28,021 nucleotides of DNA from assembly GCA_027306915.1 (NCBI GenBank), contig DAHUYW010000048.1:1-28021 (forward strand), given 5' to 3'. The notes under the pieces are model-generated. The model was not told the origin of the DNA and did no database searches. It saw only the letters and a program-made list of their open reading frames with translations. How positions within the stretch are numbered: the stretch's first letter is position 1; the number at the start of each line of letters is the position of its first letter. Of the stretch, positions 7,595 to 15,537 are shown one piece after another. A program made the translations under genes and the position numbers. This stretch comes from Spirochaetales bacterium (GTDB lineage: Bacteria; Spirochaetota; Spirochaetia; DAHUYW01).

Positions 7595-8617
7595 TCAGTC
7601 GAGGGCGATCATGACCTTCATCGCCCTGTCCTTGGCGCCGTCGATGTATTGGTAGGCGGCGAGGTAATCCTCGAACCGGAAGCGGTCGGTGATCAGCCTC
7701 TCGAGATCTACCCGCGTCTCATCGATGAGGCGAATCGCGGTCTCATAGTCCCTTCGCTGGTACATGAGCGTTCCCACCACGCTGAGCTCGCGGTCCTGCA
7801 CGAGACCGATATCGACTTCGGGCTTCTTGCCGAACACCCCGACAACAACGATGGTCGAGCCCTTTCGCGCATTCGCCACCGCGAGCGAGATCGTCTCCTG
7901 CGCTCCGATGCATTCCAGAATCAGGTCGGCCTTGGCCTCCCCGAAGCGAGCGTCGATCGCTTCGGCAAGGTCTTGCTTCGTGGTGTTTACCGGGTAGTCG
8001 ATCCCGCACTCACCGGCAAGATCGAGCCGGAAGTCGCTGAGGTCGGCTATCACGACCTCGGCCGCGCCGAGCCCCTTCGCGGTCTGGCCCACGAGGTTCC
8101 CGATGGGTCCCGCACCGAGCACGACCAAGCGCTTGCCTTCGACGTCGCCTGCCCGGCGTAAAGCATGAACCGCTACCGAAAGCGGCTCTACCATCGCCCC
8201 GATCTCGTAGGAGACGTCGGGGCGCAGCCCCACAACCAGCTCTTCGGGGACCGGAAAGAAATCCTGCGCCGCCCCGCCGGTCTGAAATCCCATCACCTTA
8301 AGCGCGGTGCAAATGTTCGACATCCCGTGGGTGCACGGATAGCACTTCCCGCAGGTGACCTGCGGCAGAAAGGTCACGCGGTCGCCGGCCTTGAAGCGGG
8401 TAACGCTTCGACCCACCTCCGCGACGATACCGGCGACCTCGTGACCCTGGACCACCGGATAGCTCGTGTAGGGGTGCAGCCCGTGGTAGACGTGGATGTC
8501 GGAGCCGCACACTCCGATCCGTTTCACTTCGAGCAGGACTTCATTGTCCTTCAGCGCCGGCCGCGGAACCTCGCGGAGCTCGATCGCGCCTGGTTTGGTC
8601 ATAACTGCCTGTCGCAT
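7595..8617 (-). CDS. Zinc-dependent polyol (sorbitol/xylitol-type) dehydrogenase
   Basis: First gene of Block A. The MDR fold has all zinc ligands: catalytic Cys37 (GVCGSD), His59-Glu60 (QGHE) and Glu144; structural Cys89, Cys92, Cys95 and Cys103. The nucleotide motif is GAGPIG (168-173) with Asp192, typical of NAD. Closest in character to sorbitol, xylitol or arabinitol dehydrogenases that make a ketose for the downstream kinase. Start choice: a TTG at 8650 would add 11 residues, but ATG 8617 gives the usual N-terminus (MRQAV) and lies just after the predicted promoter; ATG 8602 (MTKPG) is also possible. None has a good ribosome site, so initiation may be nearly leaderless. 340 residues, normal for the family. 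Confidence 0.9.
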   Translation of the reverse strand: MRQAVMTKPGAIELREVPRPALKDNEVLLEVKRIGVCGSDIHVYHGLHPYTSYPVVQGHEVAGIVAEVGRSVTRFKAGDRVTFLPQVTCGKCYPCTHGMSNICTALKVMGFQTGGAAQDFFPVPEELVVGLRPDVSYEIGAMVEPLSVAVHALRRAGDVEGKRLVVLGAGPIGNLVGQTAKGLGAAEVVIADLSDFRLDLAGECGIDYPVNTTKQDLAEAIDARFGEAKADLILECIGAQETISLAVANARKGSTIVVVGVFGKKPEVDIGLVQDRELSVVGTLMYQRRDYETAIRLIDETRVDLERLITDRFRFEDYLAAYQYIDGAKDRAMKVMIALD

Positions 8618-8629
8618 AGCTTCGAATCC

Positions 8630-8657
8630 AGTATGAACGATAACCTCCAATTGTCAA
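8630..8657 (-). promoter_or_regulatory. Sigma-70-type promoter for Block A
   Basis: On the minus strand TTGACA (8652-8657) is followed by a 16-base spacer and CATACT (8630-8635, four of six matches). It sits in an AT-rich island with an A8 tract further upstream (8692-8699). The spacer length equals that of the strong promoter at 16772. Predicted transcription starts near 8623, only a few bases before ATG 8617. TCTTGACAAT and, further upstream, TATGTAAT recur in the promoter at 23184, which suggests shared control. Confidence 0.55.
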
Positions 8658-8849
8658 GAAAAATGTTATCCTGTCATTACATAGCTCTCGGTTTTTTTTG
8701 ACGCCTCGTTTCGAATCGCATCGGGCCAAGCGACTTCCTAAATCCAAGCGCTCGGAGGTGGCAGTATGGAGGCACCCCGGCTGATAGCTCCGGACTCCTC
8801 CAGCGCTCGGCATCATCCTGTGCCTACGCCAATTCGGAGAGAGGGACTA

Positions 8850-9086
8850 ATGACAAACGATCAGCCGGGATTCGGCAAGGACCTTCTCTGGGGAACCGCA
8901 ACGGTCACTATCACCGCTACGCCGAGGACATCGCGCTCATGCGAAAGCTCCGCGCCACCCTCTATCATTGAGACCTGCCGCAGTATCTGGAGGACGGGGT
9001 CGGCTGGCCGGCGCGAGATACGGCGATATCGATAAGATCGCGCAGAAGATCGACTTCCTCGGGGTTGTCGCCGGACATGAGTGACG
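8850..9086 (+). pseudogene. Degraded GH1 beta-glucosidase remnant
   Basis: Four pieces of a family-1 glycoside hydrolase appear in correct order but in three different frames. ATG 8850, after a GGAGAGAGGG ribosome site, begins a segment ending FGKDLLWGTA (to about 8900), the GH1 N-terminus. HYHRYAEDIALMRKL (8906-8950, frame shifted) matches the HYHRYKED region. TLYH-stop-DLPQYLEDGVGW (8957-9010) matches TLYHWDLPQ, with the Trp codon now TGA. YGDIDKIAQKIDFLGV (9019-9066) matches the late IDFLGxN region. About 450 codons of a normal GH1 are reduced to about 80, so several deletions occurred. The rest of the 8618-9095 gap holds the Block A promoter and a possible short leader ORF with GGAGGT before ATG 8766, reading into the same first segment; nothing else is recognisable. 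Confidence 0.85.
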
Positions 9087-9095
9087 AGCCAGCTG

Positions 9096-10091
9096 TCAAG
9101 GTCGCGCGAGGGCGGAGACGGGCCCGCCATTCAGATCCCTTGCGGCCGCCTCCATCAGCAGGAAGAAGGCCTGCCCCTCCGGCGCGACACCGGCGCGGTC
9201 AAAGGTCGGAGCTCCACACACCCCCTGGACGAGGCCGTATTGATCGACCCTACCATGAGCGGCGCTCCTTGCACGGTCGGCGTAGGGAAGGTAGCTCCGG
9301 TCCAGCCACCCGGACGTAACACCCCTGTAGATGGAGTATGCGAGCATTTGTGCTGCGTTGGTCTCCACAAAGGTTGATGGGTCGTCCAGCACATTGTGGA
9401 AGAGGCCATCCTTCCTTTGATGCGCGATACAACCGTCGATGATCTCTTGTGCGTGCTCGATCAGCGCCTTCTTGTCTTCCCTTCTCGAGTCGGGGAGCGC
9501 ACGAATCACCCTGGTAATCCCGGCAGCGGCCCAACCGTTTCCGACTCCCCAGAAATCCCTTCGCTCGAACCGGTTCTGATCGTCATCCCAGATGTGCGAA
9601 AGCAGCCTCTTGTCGGAGCTCCACAAGTACTTCTTGAACCCGTAGATTTGCTTTAAGGCCTCATCGAAGCAGCCGGCAACGGCCAGGAAGGGCGGCGCCA
9701 TGTAATAGGAGTCAACCCAAATCTGATGCTTCATATCCAGGTGGTAGAGCACCCCATCATTCGTCTTCGGCGCCCGATAGAGCAGGTAGTCGAGCAATCC
9801 ATCAGCTGCTTCCTGGAGCTCCCGTTCCCCGGTGGCCGCGGCGGCAAACAGGAGCGGCTCTCCGAGGCAGGCAGGATCGGTCACGGACTCGTTGCGCTCC
9901 ATGACCCCCAGCCTTCCGTCCTTCGCTCTGCGCATGACCGCAGCTTTGGCGAGCAGGATCACCTCGTCACGATCACCGAGCTCGAGCAGCGCCTGCGCGG
10001 TCACCCCCTGCTCCCACTGAAATCTCTGCATCGCAAGCAGCGCTGCCTTGACCCTCGTCACCACATCGTTATCGACGTCTTTGGAGCTCAC
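9096..10091 (-). CDS. GH88/GH105-family unsaturated uronyl hydrolase
   Basis: This alpha6/alpha6-barrel enzyme would remove the 4,5-unsaturated uronic acid that polysaccharide lyases leave on oligosaccharides, as in rhamnogalacturonan (YteR type) or glycosaminoglycan breakdown. The key segment IWVDSYYMAPPFLA contains the probable catalytic Asp127. WGVGNGWAAAGI (181-192) and the C-terminal GVCGAPTFDRAGVAPEGQAFFLL also fit GH105. At 331 residues it is somewhat short for the family, and no signal peptide is seen, so it should act in the cytoplasm on imported oligosaccharides. GTG 10091 is preceded by GAGGAA. It is the last gene of Block B, 60 bases after the aldo/keto reductase. It faces the GH1 remnant, so the site may once have held more hydrolases. 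Confidence 0.85.
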   Translation of the reverse strand: MSSKDVDNDVVTRVKAALLAMQRFQWEQGVTAQALLELGDRDEVILLAKAAVMRRAKDGRLGVMERNESVTDPACLGEPLLFAAAATGERELQEAADGLLDYLLYRAPKTNDGVLYHLDMKHQIWVDSYYMAPPFLAVAGCFDEALKQIYGFKKYLWSSDKRLLSHIWDDDQNRFERRDFWGVGNGWAAAGITRVIRALPDSRREDKKALIEHAQEIIDGCIAHQRKDGLFHNVLDDPSTFVETNAAQMLAYSIYRGVTSGWLDRSYLPYADRARSAAHGRVDQYGLVQGVCGAPTFDRAGVAPEGQAFFLLMEAAARDLNGGPVSALARP

Positions 10092-10151
10092 GGTTCCTCG
10101 AGAAAGCCGAACGACGAAGCAGCGGGCGCTTGCCCACGAAATCCAGGCCGT

Positions 10152-11177
10152 TCAACTGCCGCTGGTGCCGGCTTCGCGCCGCTTTCGACTGTAACGCTCT
10201 ATGAATCGGTAGGGATAGGGCAGCGGAATAGCGCTTGCTTCGGAGAGCGCCGCGACCTCTCCCGGCTCCAATTCCCATCCGACAGCGCCGAGGTTTTGCG
10301 CAAGCTGCTCTGGCGATCGCGCCCCGAAGATCGGGATGACTATCTGCGACTGCCTAAGGAGGTAGTTGAGCGCCACCTGGGCGGGAGTCTTTCCGCGCTC
10401 TTTCGCAATCCGGGTGAGCACATCCACCACGCGCCAGGTGAGCTCGGTTTCGCGCTGCCCGGGTTGGTCGTCCCACCGGTCTCCCCTCCCGACTCGGCTG
10501 TCGGGGTCCGGCCGGCCGCTCTTCGTGTACTTGCCCGAGAGCCAGCCCCCGGCAAGGGGCGACCAGGCGAGCAGTCCGATCCCCTCCTCGCGGCAGAGGG
10601 GCAGCAGCTCCCATTCGGTTTCCCGCACGAGAAGACTGTACTCCGCCTGCAGAGACACGAGCGAGGCGCTCCCCCGGCTTTGGTTCAGGAGGTGCGCCTT
10701 CATGAGCTGGCTTGCGGTGAAGTTGGAAACCCCGAGGTAGCGCGCCTTCCCCGCGCGCACGAGATCGTCGAAGGCGCCGAGCGTCTCTTCGAGCGGCGTC
10801 GAAAGATCGTAGCAGTGTGCCTGTAAGAGATCGATGTAATCGGTTTGAAGCCGCCGCAGACTTTCTTCCGCCGTCTGGGCGATGTGCTTCTTCGAGAGCC
10901 CAATGTCGTTCGGACCGGTTCCCGTAGCAAAGAAGACCTTCGTGGCCACGACTACCGAGTCCCGATTCTTGCGGGATTTCAGCCAGGCGCCGAGCATCGA
11001 TTCGGAAGCTCCGGCGTTGTAGGTGCTGGATGTATCGAAGAGGTTCCCCCCTGCCGCGACGAAATGGTCCGCCATCTCATGAGCGTTTTTCTCGTCCGCT
11101 CCCCACCCGAAGGTCTGAGTCCCCATCGCAAGCTCCGAAACCTGCAGGCCGCTCCTCCCCATGAACCGATAGCGCAT
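10152..11177 (-). CDS. Aldo/keto reductase
   Basis: NADP-dependent reductase or dehydrogenase with a TIM barrel, 341 residues. The catalytic tetrad is visible: Asp48 and Tyr53 (FDTSSTYNAG), Lys80 (VATKV) and His121 (LLQAHCYD). The C-terminal cofactor-binding part (VIPIFGARSPEQL) is intact. The reading frame extends further upstream, but ATG 11177 (MRYRFMG) is the usual family start and has GGGATAGG just before it. The gene follows the AllA-like cupin by 14 bases in the transporter operon. A sugar-aldehyde or keto-sugar substrate is likely from context; sequence alone does not set it. Confidence 0.9.
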   Translation of the reverse strand: MRYRFMGRSGLQVSELAMGTQTFGWGADEKNAHEMADHFVAAGGNLFDTSSTYNAGASESMLGAWLKSRKNRDSVVVATKVFFATGTGPNDIGLSKKHIAQTAEESLRRLQTDYIDLLQAHCYDLSTPLEETLGAFDDLVRAGKARYLGVSNFTASQLMKAHLLNQSRGSASLVSLQAEYSLLVRETEWELLPLCREEGIGLLAWSPLAGGWLSGKYTKSGRPDPDSRVGRGDRWDDQPGQRETELTWRVVDVLTRIAKERGKTPAQVALNYLLRQSQIVIPIFGARSPEQLAQNLGAVGWELEPGEVAALSEASAIPLPYPYRFIERYSRKRREAGTSGS

Positions 11178-11191
11178 TGACCTATCCCTGC

Positions 11192-11671
11192 CTACCGTCC
11201 GACCGTGCACGGCTCCGACAAATCTTGGAACTGGATGTCGTTCGTGCCGGTCTTCGACCGGAACACGACCAGACAGCGAGCCGGACGCTTTCCTTCCGGA
11301 AACGGAATCCAGTGCCACGCTCCTTTTTCCATAATGAACGCCTGACCGCTCTTCATCTTGAGCGCCCGCACCCCGCGCAGTGTTCCGTCCCGTGACTCCT
11401 GGGGCGGCGCTACGAACACCACCGAATCGCCCTCAAGCGCCACGAGCATCTCGCGGCTGTGCATGTGACGCTCCATCCGGCTCAATACCGCGGGCCGGGG
11501 GAGGCACAGGAGGGCGCCCGAAGATAGGGGAGCCTCGAGACCGATATCGAGATTCGTGTCGCTGTAGGCGAAGTCCTCGCCTTTCTTTGCGGAGGGAACG
11601 CCCCGAGGCGTAAGCACATGCCCTATCCCTAATAGCGACTCTTCCGAGAGCGATACCGCCGTCACTTTCAT
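11192..11671 (-). CDS. Cupin-fold protein resembling ureidoglycolate lyase (AllA)
   Basis: The 159-residue protein has the length and plan of the AllA family: MERHMHSREMLVALEGDSVVFVAPP (about 66-90) and the hallmark GAWHWIPFP (117-125) before a conserved VVFRSKTG strand. AllA splits ureidoglycolate in purine use. No purine genes are near, so the substrate here is probably another small hydroxy-acid or sugar-acid compound (inference). ATG 11671 is chosen because AGGGAGGT lies immediately upstream; an earlier in-frame ATG at 11716 lacks this. It lies 112 bases after the permease gene and 14 bases before the aldo/keto reductase, so it belongs to the transport operon. Confidence 0.65.
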   Translation of the reverse strand: MKVTAVSLSEESLLGIGHVLTPRGVPSAKKGEDFAYSDTNLDIGLEAPLSSGALLCLPRPAVLSRMERHMHSREMLVALEGDSVVFVAPPQESRDGTLRGVRALKMKSGQAFIMEKGAWHWIPFPEGKRPARCLVVFRSKTGTNDIQFQDLSEPCTVGR

Positions 11672-11783
11672 GAGACCTCCCTTGAAAAGACCATCACTCC
11701 CGTGGTAAGGATGCAAATCCGCGCGCGCGAGCCGGTGCCTTCGACGCCTGTAAGTCTGCTCGCTCCGACGGCGCCGTTCCCCT

Positions 11784-12779
11784 TTACTTGATGATCGGGG
11801 TTTTGCTCCGATCGAATGTGAGCACGACGCTTATGATGATCATGAGCCCCAGAATAGTCTGCTGGAAATAGATGTCGATGCCGACGACGTTCATTCCGTT
11901 GGCGAGGGCGCTCAAGAGGAGCGCTCCGAACAGAGTATTGAGCACCCCGCCCGTGCCGCCGGTAAGCGCGGTGCCGCCTACTACCACGGCTGCGATCGAG
12001 TTGAGAATGTAAGGATCGCCCACTGAAGGGTCCCCGCCGAAACGCACCGACGAAATCATTACCCCGGCGATCGAGGCGCCGAGCCCCGACAGAACAAAGG
12101 CGAAGTTGCGTGTTTTCGCGATGTCGATTCCAGACATCCACGACATCCTGATGTTGCTCCCAACATAGAAGATGTTTCTGCCACTCGCAGTAAACCTCAG
12201 GAGGATGTAGAAAAGCGCGAGAACTGCGACCCCGAGCCAGAGCACGTTGCCGACGCCAAGAAACCCGCCATTTACGAGATTGAGCGTCTTATAGGTCGAG
12301 GACGGGACGTTGACCGGCCTGGCGGAGACCAGATAGGCCAGACTGACAAGAATGCCTCCCATCCCGAGGGTTGCAATGAACGAAGGAATCTTTATGCGAG
12401 TGAGCAGGATGCCATTGAGGTAGCCAAAGAGGGCGCCGACGAGTATGCACAGCAGGTAGGTCCACTGTCCAAACCGTCCAATCGTTACGACAAAGACAAC
12501 AGAAACAAACGATATTACGCCGCCGACCGAGAGGTCTATTCCGCCGATCAGAATCGTGCACATCTGCCCCAGCGAGACCATGAGCAGGACCGCTGCGAAG
12601 CTTGTGATCGTGTTTATGTTGTAAAGGGAAAGGAAATTGCGATTCCCGAGGTAGAAGGCCAGCCCGACAACTACCAACAAGGCTATCGTGAAGTAAAGGG
12701 TTGGGATCTGCAGTCCTTGCCGCCCGGCGTTGCCGACCTTCGGTGCGCTGGTTACCTCGTCTTCCCTGGTCTCTGCCAC
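11784..12779 (-). CDS. Ribose-type ABC transporter permease (importer 1)
   Basis: A 331-residue integral membrane permease of the RbsC family with roughly eight to ten hydrophobic segments. The family signature GGIDLSVGG occurs near residue 80, and the ATPase-contact loop VGGTALTGGTGG is near the C-terminus. The N-terminus carries a polar tail of about 23 residues before the first helix. GTG 12779 has AAGGAG seven bases upstream. It is the second permease of importer 1, next to the ATPase (24-base gap) and clearly different in sequence from the permease at 14359, so the channel is probably a heterodimer. Substrate is a sugar or polyol; not more precisely known. Confidence 0.92.
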   Translation of the reverse strand: MAETREDEVTSAPKVGNAGRQGLQIPTLYFTIALLVVVGLAFYLGNRNFLSLYNINTITSFAAVLLMVSLGQMCTILIGGIDLSVGGVISFVSVVFVVTIGRFGQWTYLLCILVGALFGYLNGILLTRIKIPSFIATLGMGGILVSLAYLVSARPVNVPSSTYKTLNLVNGGFLGVGNVLWLGVAVLALFYILLRFTASGRNIFYVGSNIRMSWMSGIDIAKTRNFAFVLSGLGASIAGVMISSVRFGGDPSVGDPYILNSIAAVVVGGTALTGGTGGVLNTLFGALLLSALANGMNVVGIDIYFQQTILGLMIIISVVLTFDRSKTPIIK

Positions 12780-12803
12780 TTGACTTCTCCTTCCGGGACG
12801 CTT

Positions 12804-14345
12804 CTACACAATAGCGCCAATAACATCGCTCGGAGTGGGCTTCTTGTTCGGCGAACAATCAACCTCCGTTACAAAACGGCCGTCCTTCATTATCAACATC
12901 CGACTGCTGAGCCCGATGTCCTCCTCGAGGGTGTCGCACATTATGATCATTCCGATGCCGTCGCGAGCGAGCTGCCGTATGAGCCGAAAGATCTCGTCCT
13001 TGGCCCCGACATCCACGCCCCGCGTCGGATGGTCCAGGACCAACAACTTCACCTGCGAGCTGAGCCACTTGGAAATAACGATCTTTTGCTGATTCCCGCC
13101 GCTCAGGGTGCCACACATCGTCGTAACCGACGGCGTCTTTATCTTGCACTCGTCGATCCAGCGGCGCGCATTGTCTCGCTCCCGCCTCACGCTGATGAGT
13201 CCCGCCGATCGAAGACGCTTGAGCACCAGAAGGTTTATGTTCTCGCCGACACTCATCCCGAGCGCAAGCCCTTCGTTGCGGCGATCGATGGGCACATGGC
13301 CTATACCGACGGCTACCGCCGTGCTCGGAGCACCGGCGGGAAGCTTCTTCCCGTCGAATTGGATGCTACCCGTGTCCGCCTTGTCGAGGCCGGTGATGCA
13401 CTTGCACAGCTCCTCCTTTCCCGAGCCGACGAGACCGACCAGGCTTACTATCTCGCCCTTTCTCACTGAAAACGTGATGGCGTCGAAACAACCGCGCTTG
13501 CTCAAGCTCGCCACCTTCAGGACTTCCTCTTCGCGCGGCGAAGTCTGCTCGTCTTCGTGATAGCGGTTTGCCGAGAAGCTGTGTCCGACCATAAGCTGTT
13601 CGATGTCGGCGAGGTTGGCCGACGACGACTCCATCTCGGTGACGTTTCTTCCATCCTTGAGGATTACGATGCGGTCGGAATGCTCCACGATCTCCTGGAG
13701 GCGGTGGGAGATGAGAACCACCGAGGCACGACGCTTGATGTCAGCCAAGATCTCGAAGAGCGTGTCTCGCTCGGCGTCGTTCAGCACGGTGGTGGGCTCA
13801 TCGAGAATGAGGATAGGATTGCCTTGCCGGTAAAGATCGGAAAGCCAGAGGAGCCGCGCGATCTCCACCATTTGCCTGACCGCGGGAGTCACATCGGAAA
13901 CTACGGAATCCAGATCAGCCGGCACCTTGACCTGCGCGAGAACTCGCTTCGCCTCGATGCGCATCGACCGCCGCGACAGAATCCCGAGCTTTTGGAACAC
14001 CTGTTCGTGACAGAGAAAGAGATTGTCGATGATCGAGAGATTCGGGATGAGGGTTCCGTCCTGGAAGACCATCCCTATTCCATACTTGATGGCCGTCGCC
14101 GGATCCTTGAGCGCAACGTGCTCGCCGTGCAAAAGGATGGTCCCCTGGTCGGGTTGAACCAGGCCGATCATCACCCTCATCAATGTGGACTTCCCCGCTC
14201 CGTTTTCACCGACCAGGCCGACTATCTCGTTTGCGCGAACTGCAAAATCAACGTTGTCAAGCGCGACCACTCCAGGATACGACTTGGTAATTCCACGAAG
14301 GTCGAGAACGGAGCCATCCGCCCTGTCGTTCTGCATTTCGCTCAT
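12804..14345 (-). CDS. Ribose-type ABC transporter ATPase with two nucleotide-binding domains
   Basis: RbsA/MglA-type tandem ATPase of 513 residues that powers importer 1. Domain 1 has Walker A GENGAGKST (46-54), Q-loop Gln95, Walker B ILILDEP with Glu183, and switch His214. Its signature region reads VTPAVRQMVEIAR rather than the usual LSxxQQQ. Domain 2 has a degenerate Walker A (GSGKEE), an intact LSGGNQQK (414-421), and Walker B LLVLDHP in which the catalytic Glu is His439. A weaker domain 2 is common in this family, but the His is unusual, and so is the loss of the signature in domain 1. One composite site (Walker A/B of domain 1 with LSGGN of domain 2) remains complete. ATG 14345 lies 13 bases after the preceding permease stop, with a GGAG site. 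Confidence 0.92.
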   Translation of the reverse strand: MSEMQNDRADGSVLDLRGITKSYPGVVALDNVDFAVRANEIVGLVGENGAGKSTLMRVMIGLVQPDQGTILLHGEHVALKDPATAIKYGIGMVFQDGTLIPNLSIIDNLFLCHEQVFQKLGILSRRSMRIEAKRVLAQVKVPADLDSVVSDVTPAVRQMVEIARLLWLSDLYRQGNPILILDEPTTVLNDAERDTLFEILADIKRRASVVLISHRLQEIVEHSDRIVILKDGRNVTEMESSSANLADIEQLMVGHSFSANRYHEDEQTSPREEEVLKVASLSKRGCFDAITFSVRKGEIVSLVGLVGSGKEELCKCITGLDKADTGSIQFDGKKLPAGAPSTAVAVGIGHVPIDRRNEGLALGMSVGENINLLVLKRLRSAGLISVRRERDNARRWIDECKIKTPSVTTMCGTLSGGNQQKIVISKWLSSQVKLLVLDHPTRGVDVGAKDEIFRLIRQLARDGIGMIIMCDTLEEDIGLSSRMLIMKDGRFVTEVDCSPNKKPTPSDVIGAIV

Positions 14346-14358
14346 GCCTCAACTCCAT

Positions 14359-15387
14359 TCACTTGATGAAGCCAAGTTTTCTGCGGTCTATCGTAAGTGC
14401 CACGGCTCCGATCAGAACTATCCCATTCACCGCTTGCTGCACATAGGGGCTAACGTTCATCAGCACCAATCCGTCGGCAAGCGCCGTCACGATCAAGGCG
14501 CCGAGTGCCGCGTTCTTTGCTCCTCCTATGCCACCGGTCAACGCGACTCCGCCGACCGCGACCGCCGTTACCGTGGGGAAAAGGTTGTTGCTGCCGGTGC
14601 GGGGAAGCGCGCTTCCGAGGCGAGTCGCGAGAAAAAGGGCGGCCAGACCGTAAAAGACTCCCGCGATCATGAAGACAAGAATCTTGATCCGGTCAACCTT
14701 TACCCCTGCCTGTTTGGCGGCCAGCTCGTCGCCGCCGATCGCGTAGAGATAACGGCCGAATCTCGTCCGGTCCTGAACGATCTGGATGACCACGAAGAGC
14801 AGGAACGCGATAAGCGCAATGTCGGGGACCCCGAAGAGATCGCCGTTTACGACGCTTTGAATGCGGTTGTCTAGAAGCGGTATCGTCGTCGCCTTGTTGA
14901 TGGCAACTGCAAGCCCAAAGAGCGTCCAACTCATTCCGAGAGTTGCTATGAAGGAGGGTATCCTCAGCTTGGTGATGACAAGCCCGCTCAAGGTACCCGC
15001 AAAACCTCCCACCAGAAGCACGATCGGGATGATCCAAAGACCGACGTCGTTGCCGTTGACGGAGTTCTTCAAGAGAAGACCCACGAAGACTATGCACAGC
15101 GCGGCCACCCCCTCGACCGAGAGATCGATGCCGCCGAGCACAATGGTCTGGTGCAGGCCGATCGCGAGGATTGCCGGGATTCCGGCGAGGCTGAGAATAA
15201 CCTCGATGTTGTTCCACGAGAGATACTTCCCTCGTGTACCGATGGCGAAGATCGCAGCCACGATGACGAGGGTGAGAAGCTGTCCGCCTATACCGGAGCG
15301 TCCAAGCCATCTCCCGGTCGCAGAAAGTGGTATGCGCACAAATCGATCCGCAACCGGCGTTTGTTTTCCGTTCGTGTTTGCAGCCAC
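14359..15387 (-). CDS. Ribose-type ABC transporter permease (importer 1)
   Basis: A 342-residue RbsC-family membrane protein, partner of the permease at 11784. It shows the signature LGGIDLSVEG in the second or third membrane segment and the loop VGGVALTGGIGG near the end, which should contact the ATPase. The GTG start at 15387 has a GGAGGT site at a rather long spacing of about 14 bases. It follows the binding-protein gene after a 150-base gap containing a strong stem-loop, and it is followed closely by the ATPase gene. Together they form the membrane part of importer 1. Confidence 0.92.
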   Translation of the reverse strand: MAANTNGKQTPVADRFVRIPLSATGRWLGRSGIGGQLLTLVIVAAIFAIGTRGKYLSWNNIEVILSLAGIPAILAIGLHQTIVLGGIDLSVEGVAALCIVFVGLLLKNSVNGNDVGLWIIPIVLLVGGFAGTLSGLVITKLRIPSFIATLGMSWTLFGLAVAINKATTIPLLDNRIQSVVNGDLFGVPDIALIAFLLFVVIQIVQDRTRFGRYLYAIGGDELAAKQAGVKVDRIKILVFMIAGVFYGLAALFLATRLGSALPRTGSNNLFPTVTAVAVGGVALTGGIGGAKNAALGALIVTALADGLVLMNVSPYVQQAVNGIVLIGAVALTIDRRKLGFIK

Positions 15388-15458
15388 GGCCTAACCTACG
15401 ACCTCCGAAATCTCGCTCGCCACGATCCGCATCCTATGCGCGAGGATCTCGTATAGCT

Positions 15459-15491
15459 CCGCATGATCGACCTTGCGGGCCGATCATGCGG
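15459..15491 (-). other. Intergenic stem-loop between binding protein and permease
   Basis: A perfect 11-base-pair inverted repeat (CCGCATGATCG at 15459-15469 and its complement at 15481-15491) with an 11-base loop lies in the 150-base gap between the binding-protein stop and the permease start. No T-run follows on the transcribed strand, so it is not a standard terminator. Such stem-loops often protect the 3' end of binding-protein mRNA and keep its level above that of the membrane genes. Confidence 0.7.
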
Positions 15492-15537
15492 GCATATCAA
15501 CTTCAGGAACGCAAAGCGCCGAGCCTTTGCTGCGACC

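Noticed and set aside
8692..8699. T8 run as a plus-strand terminator
   Set aside because: No hairpin precedes it and no plus-strand gene ends there; as an A-tract it fits an upstream promoter element better.
9726..10826. 366-codon plus-strand open frame
   Set aside because: Crosses two well-supported minus-strand genes (GH105 and aldo/keto reductase) and their gap; no family resemblance.
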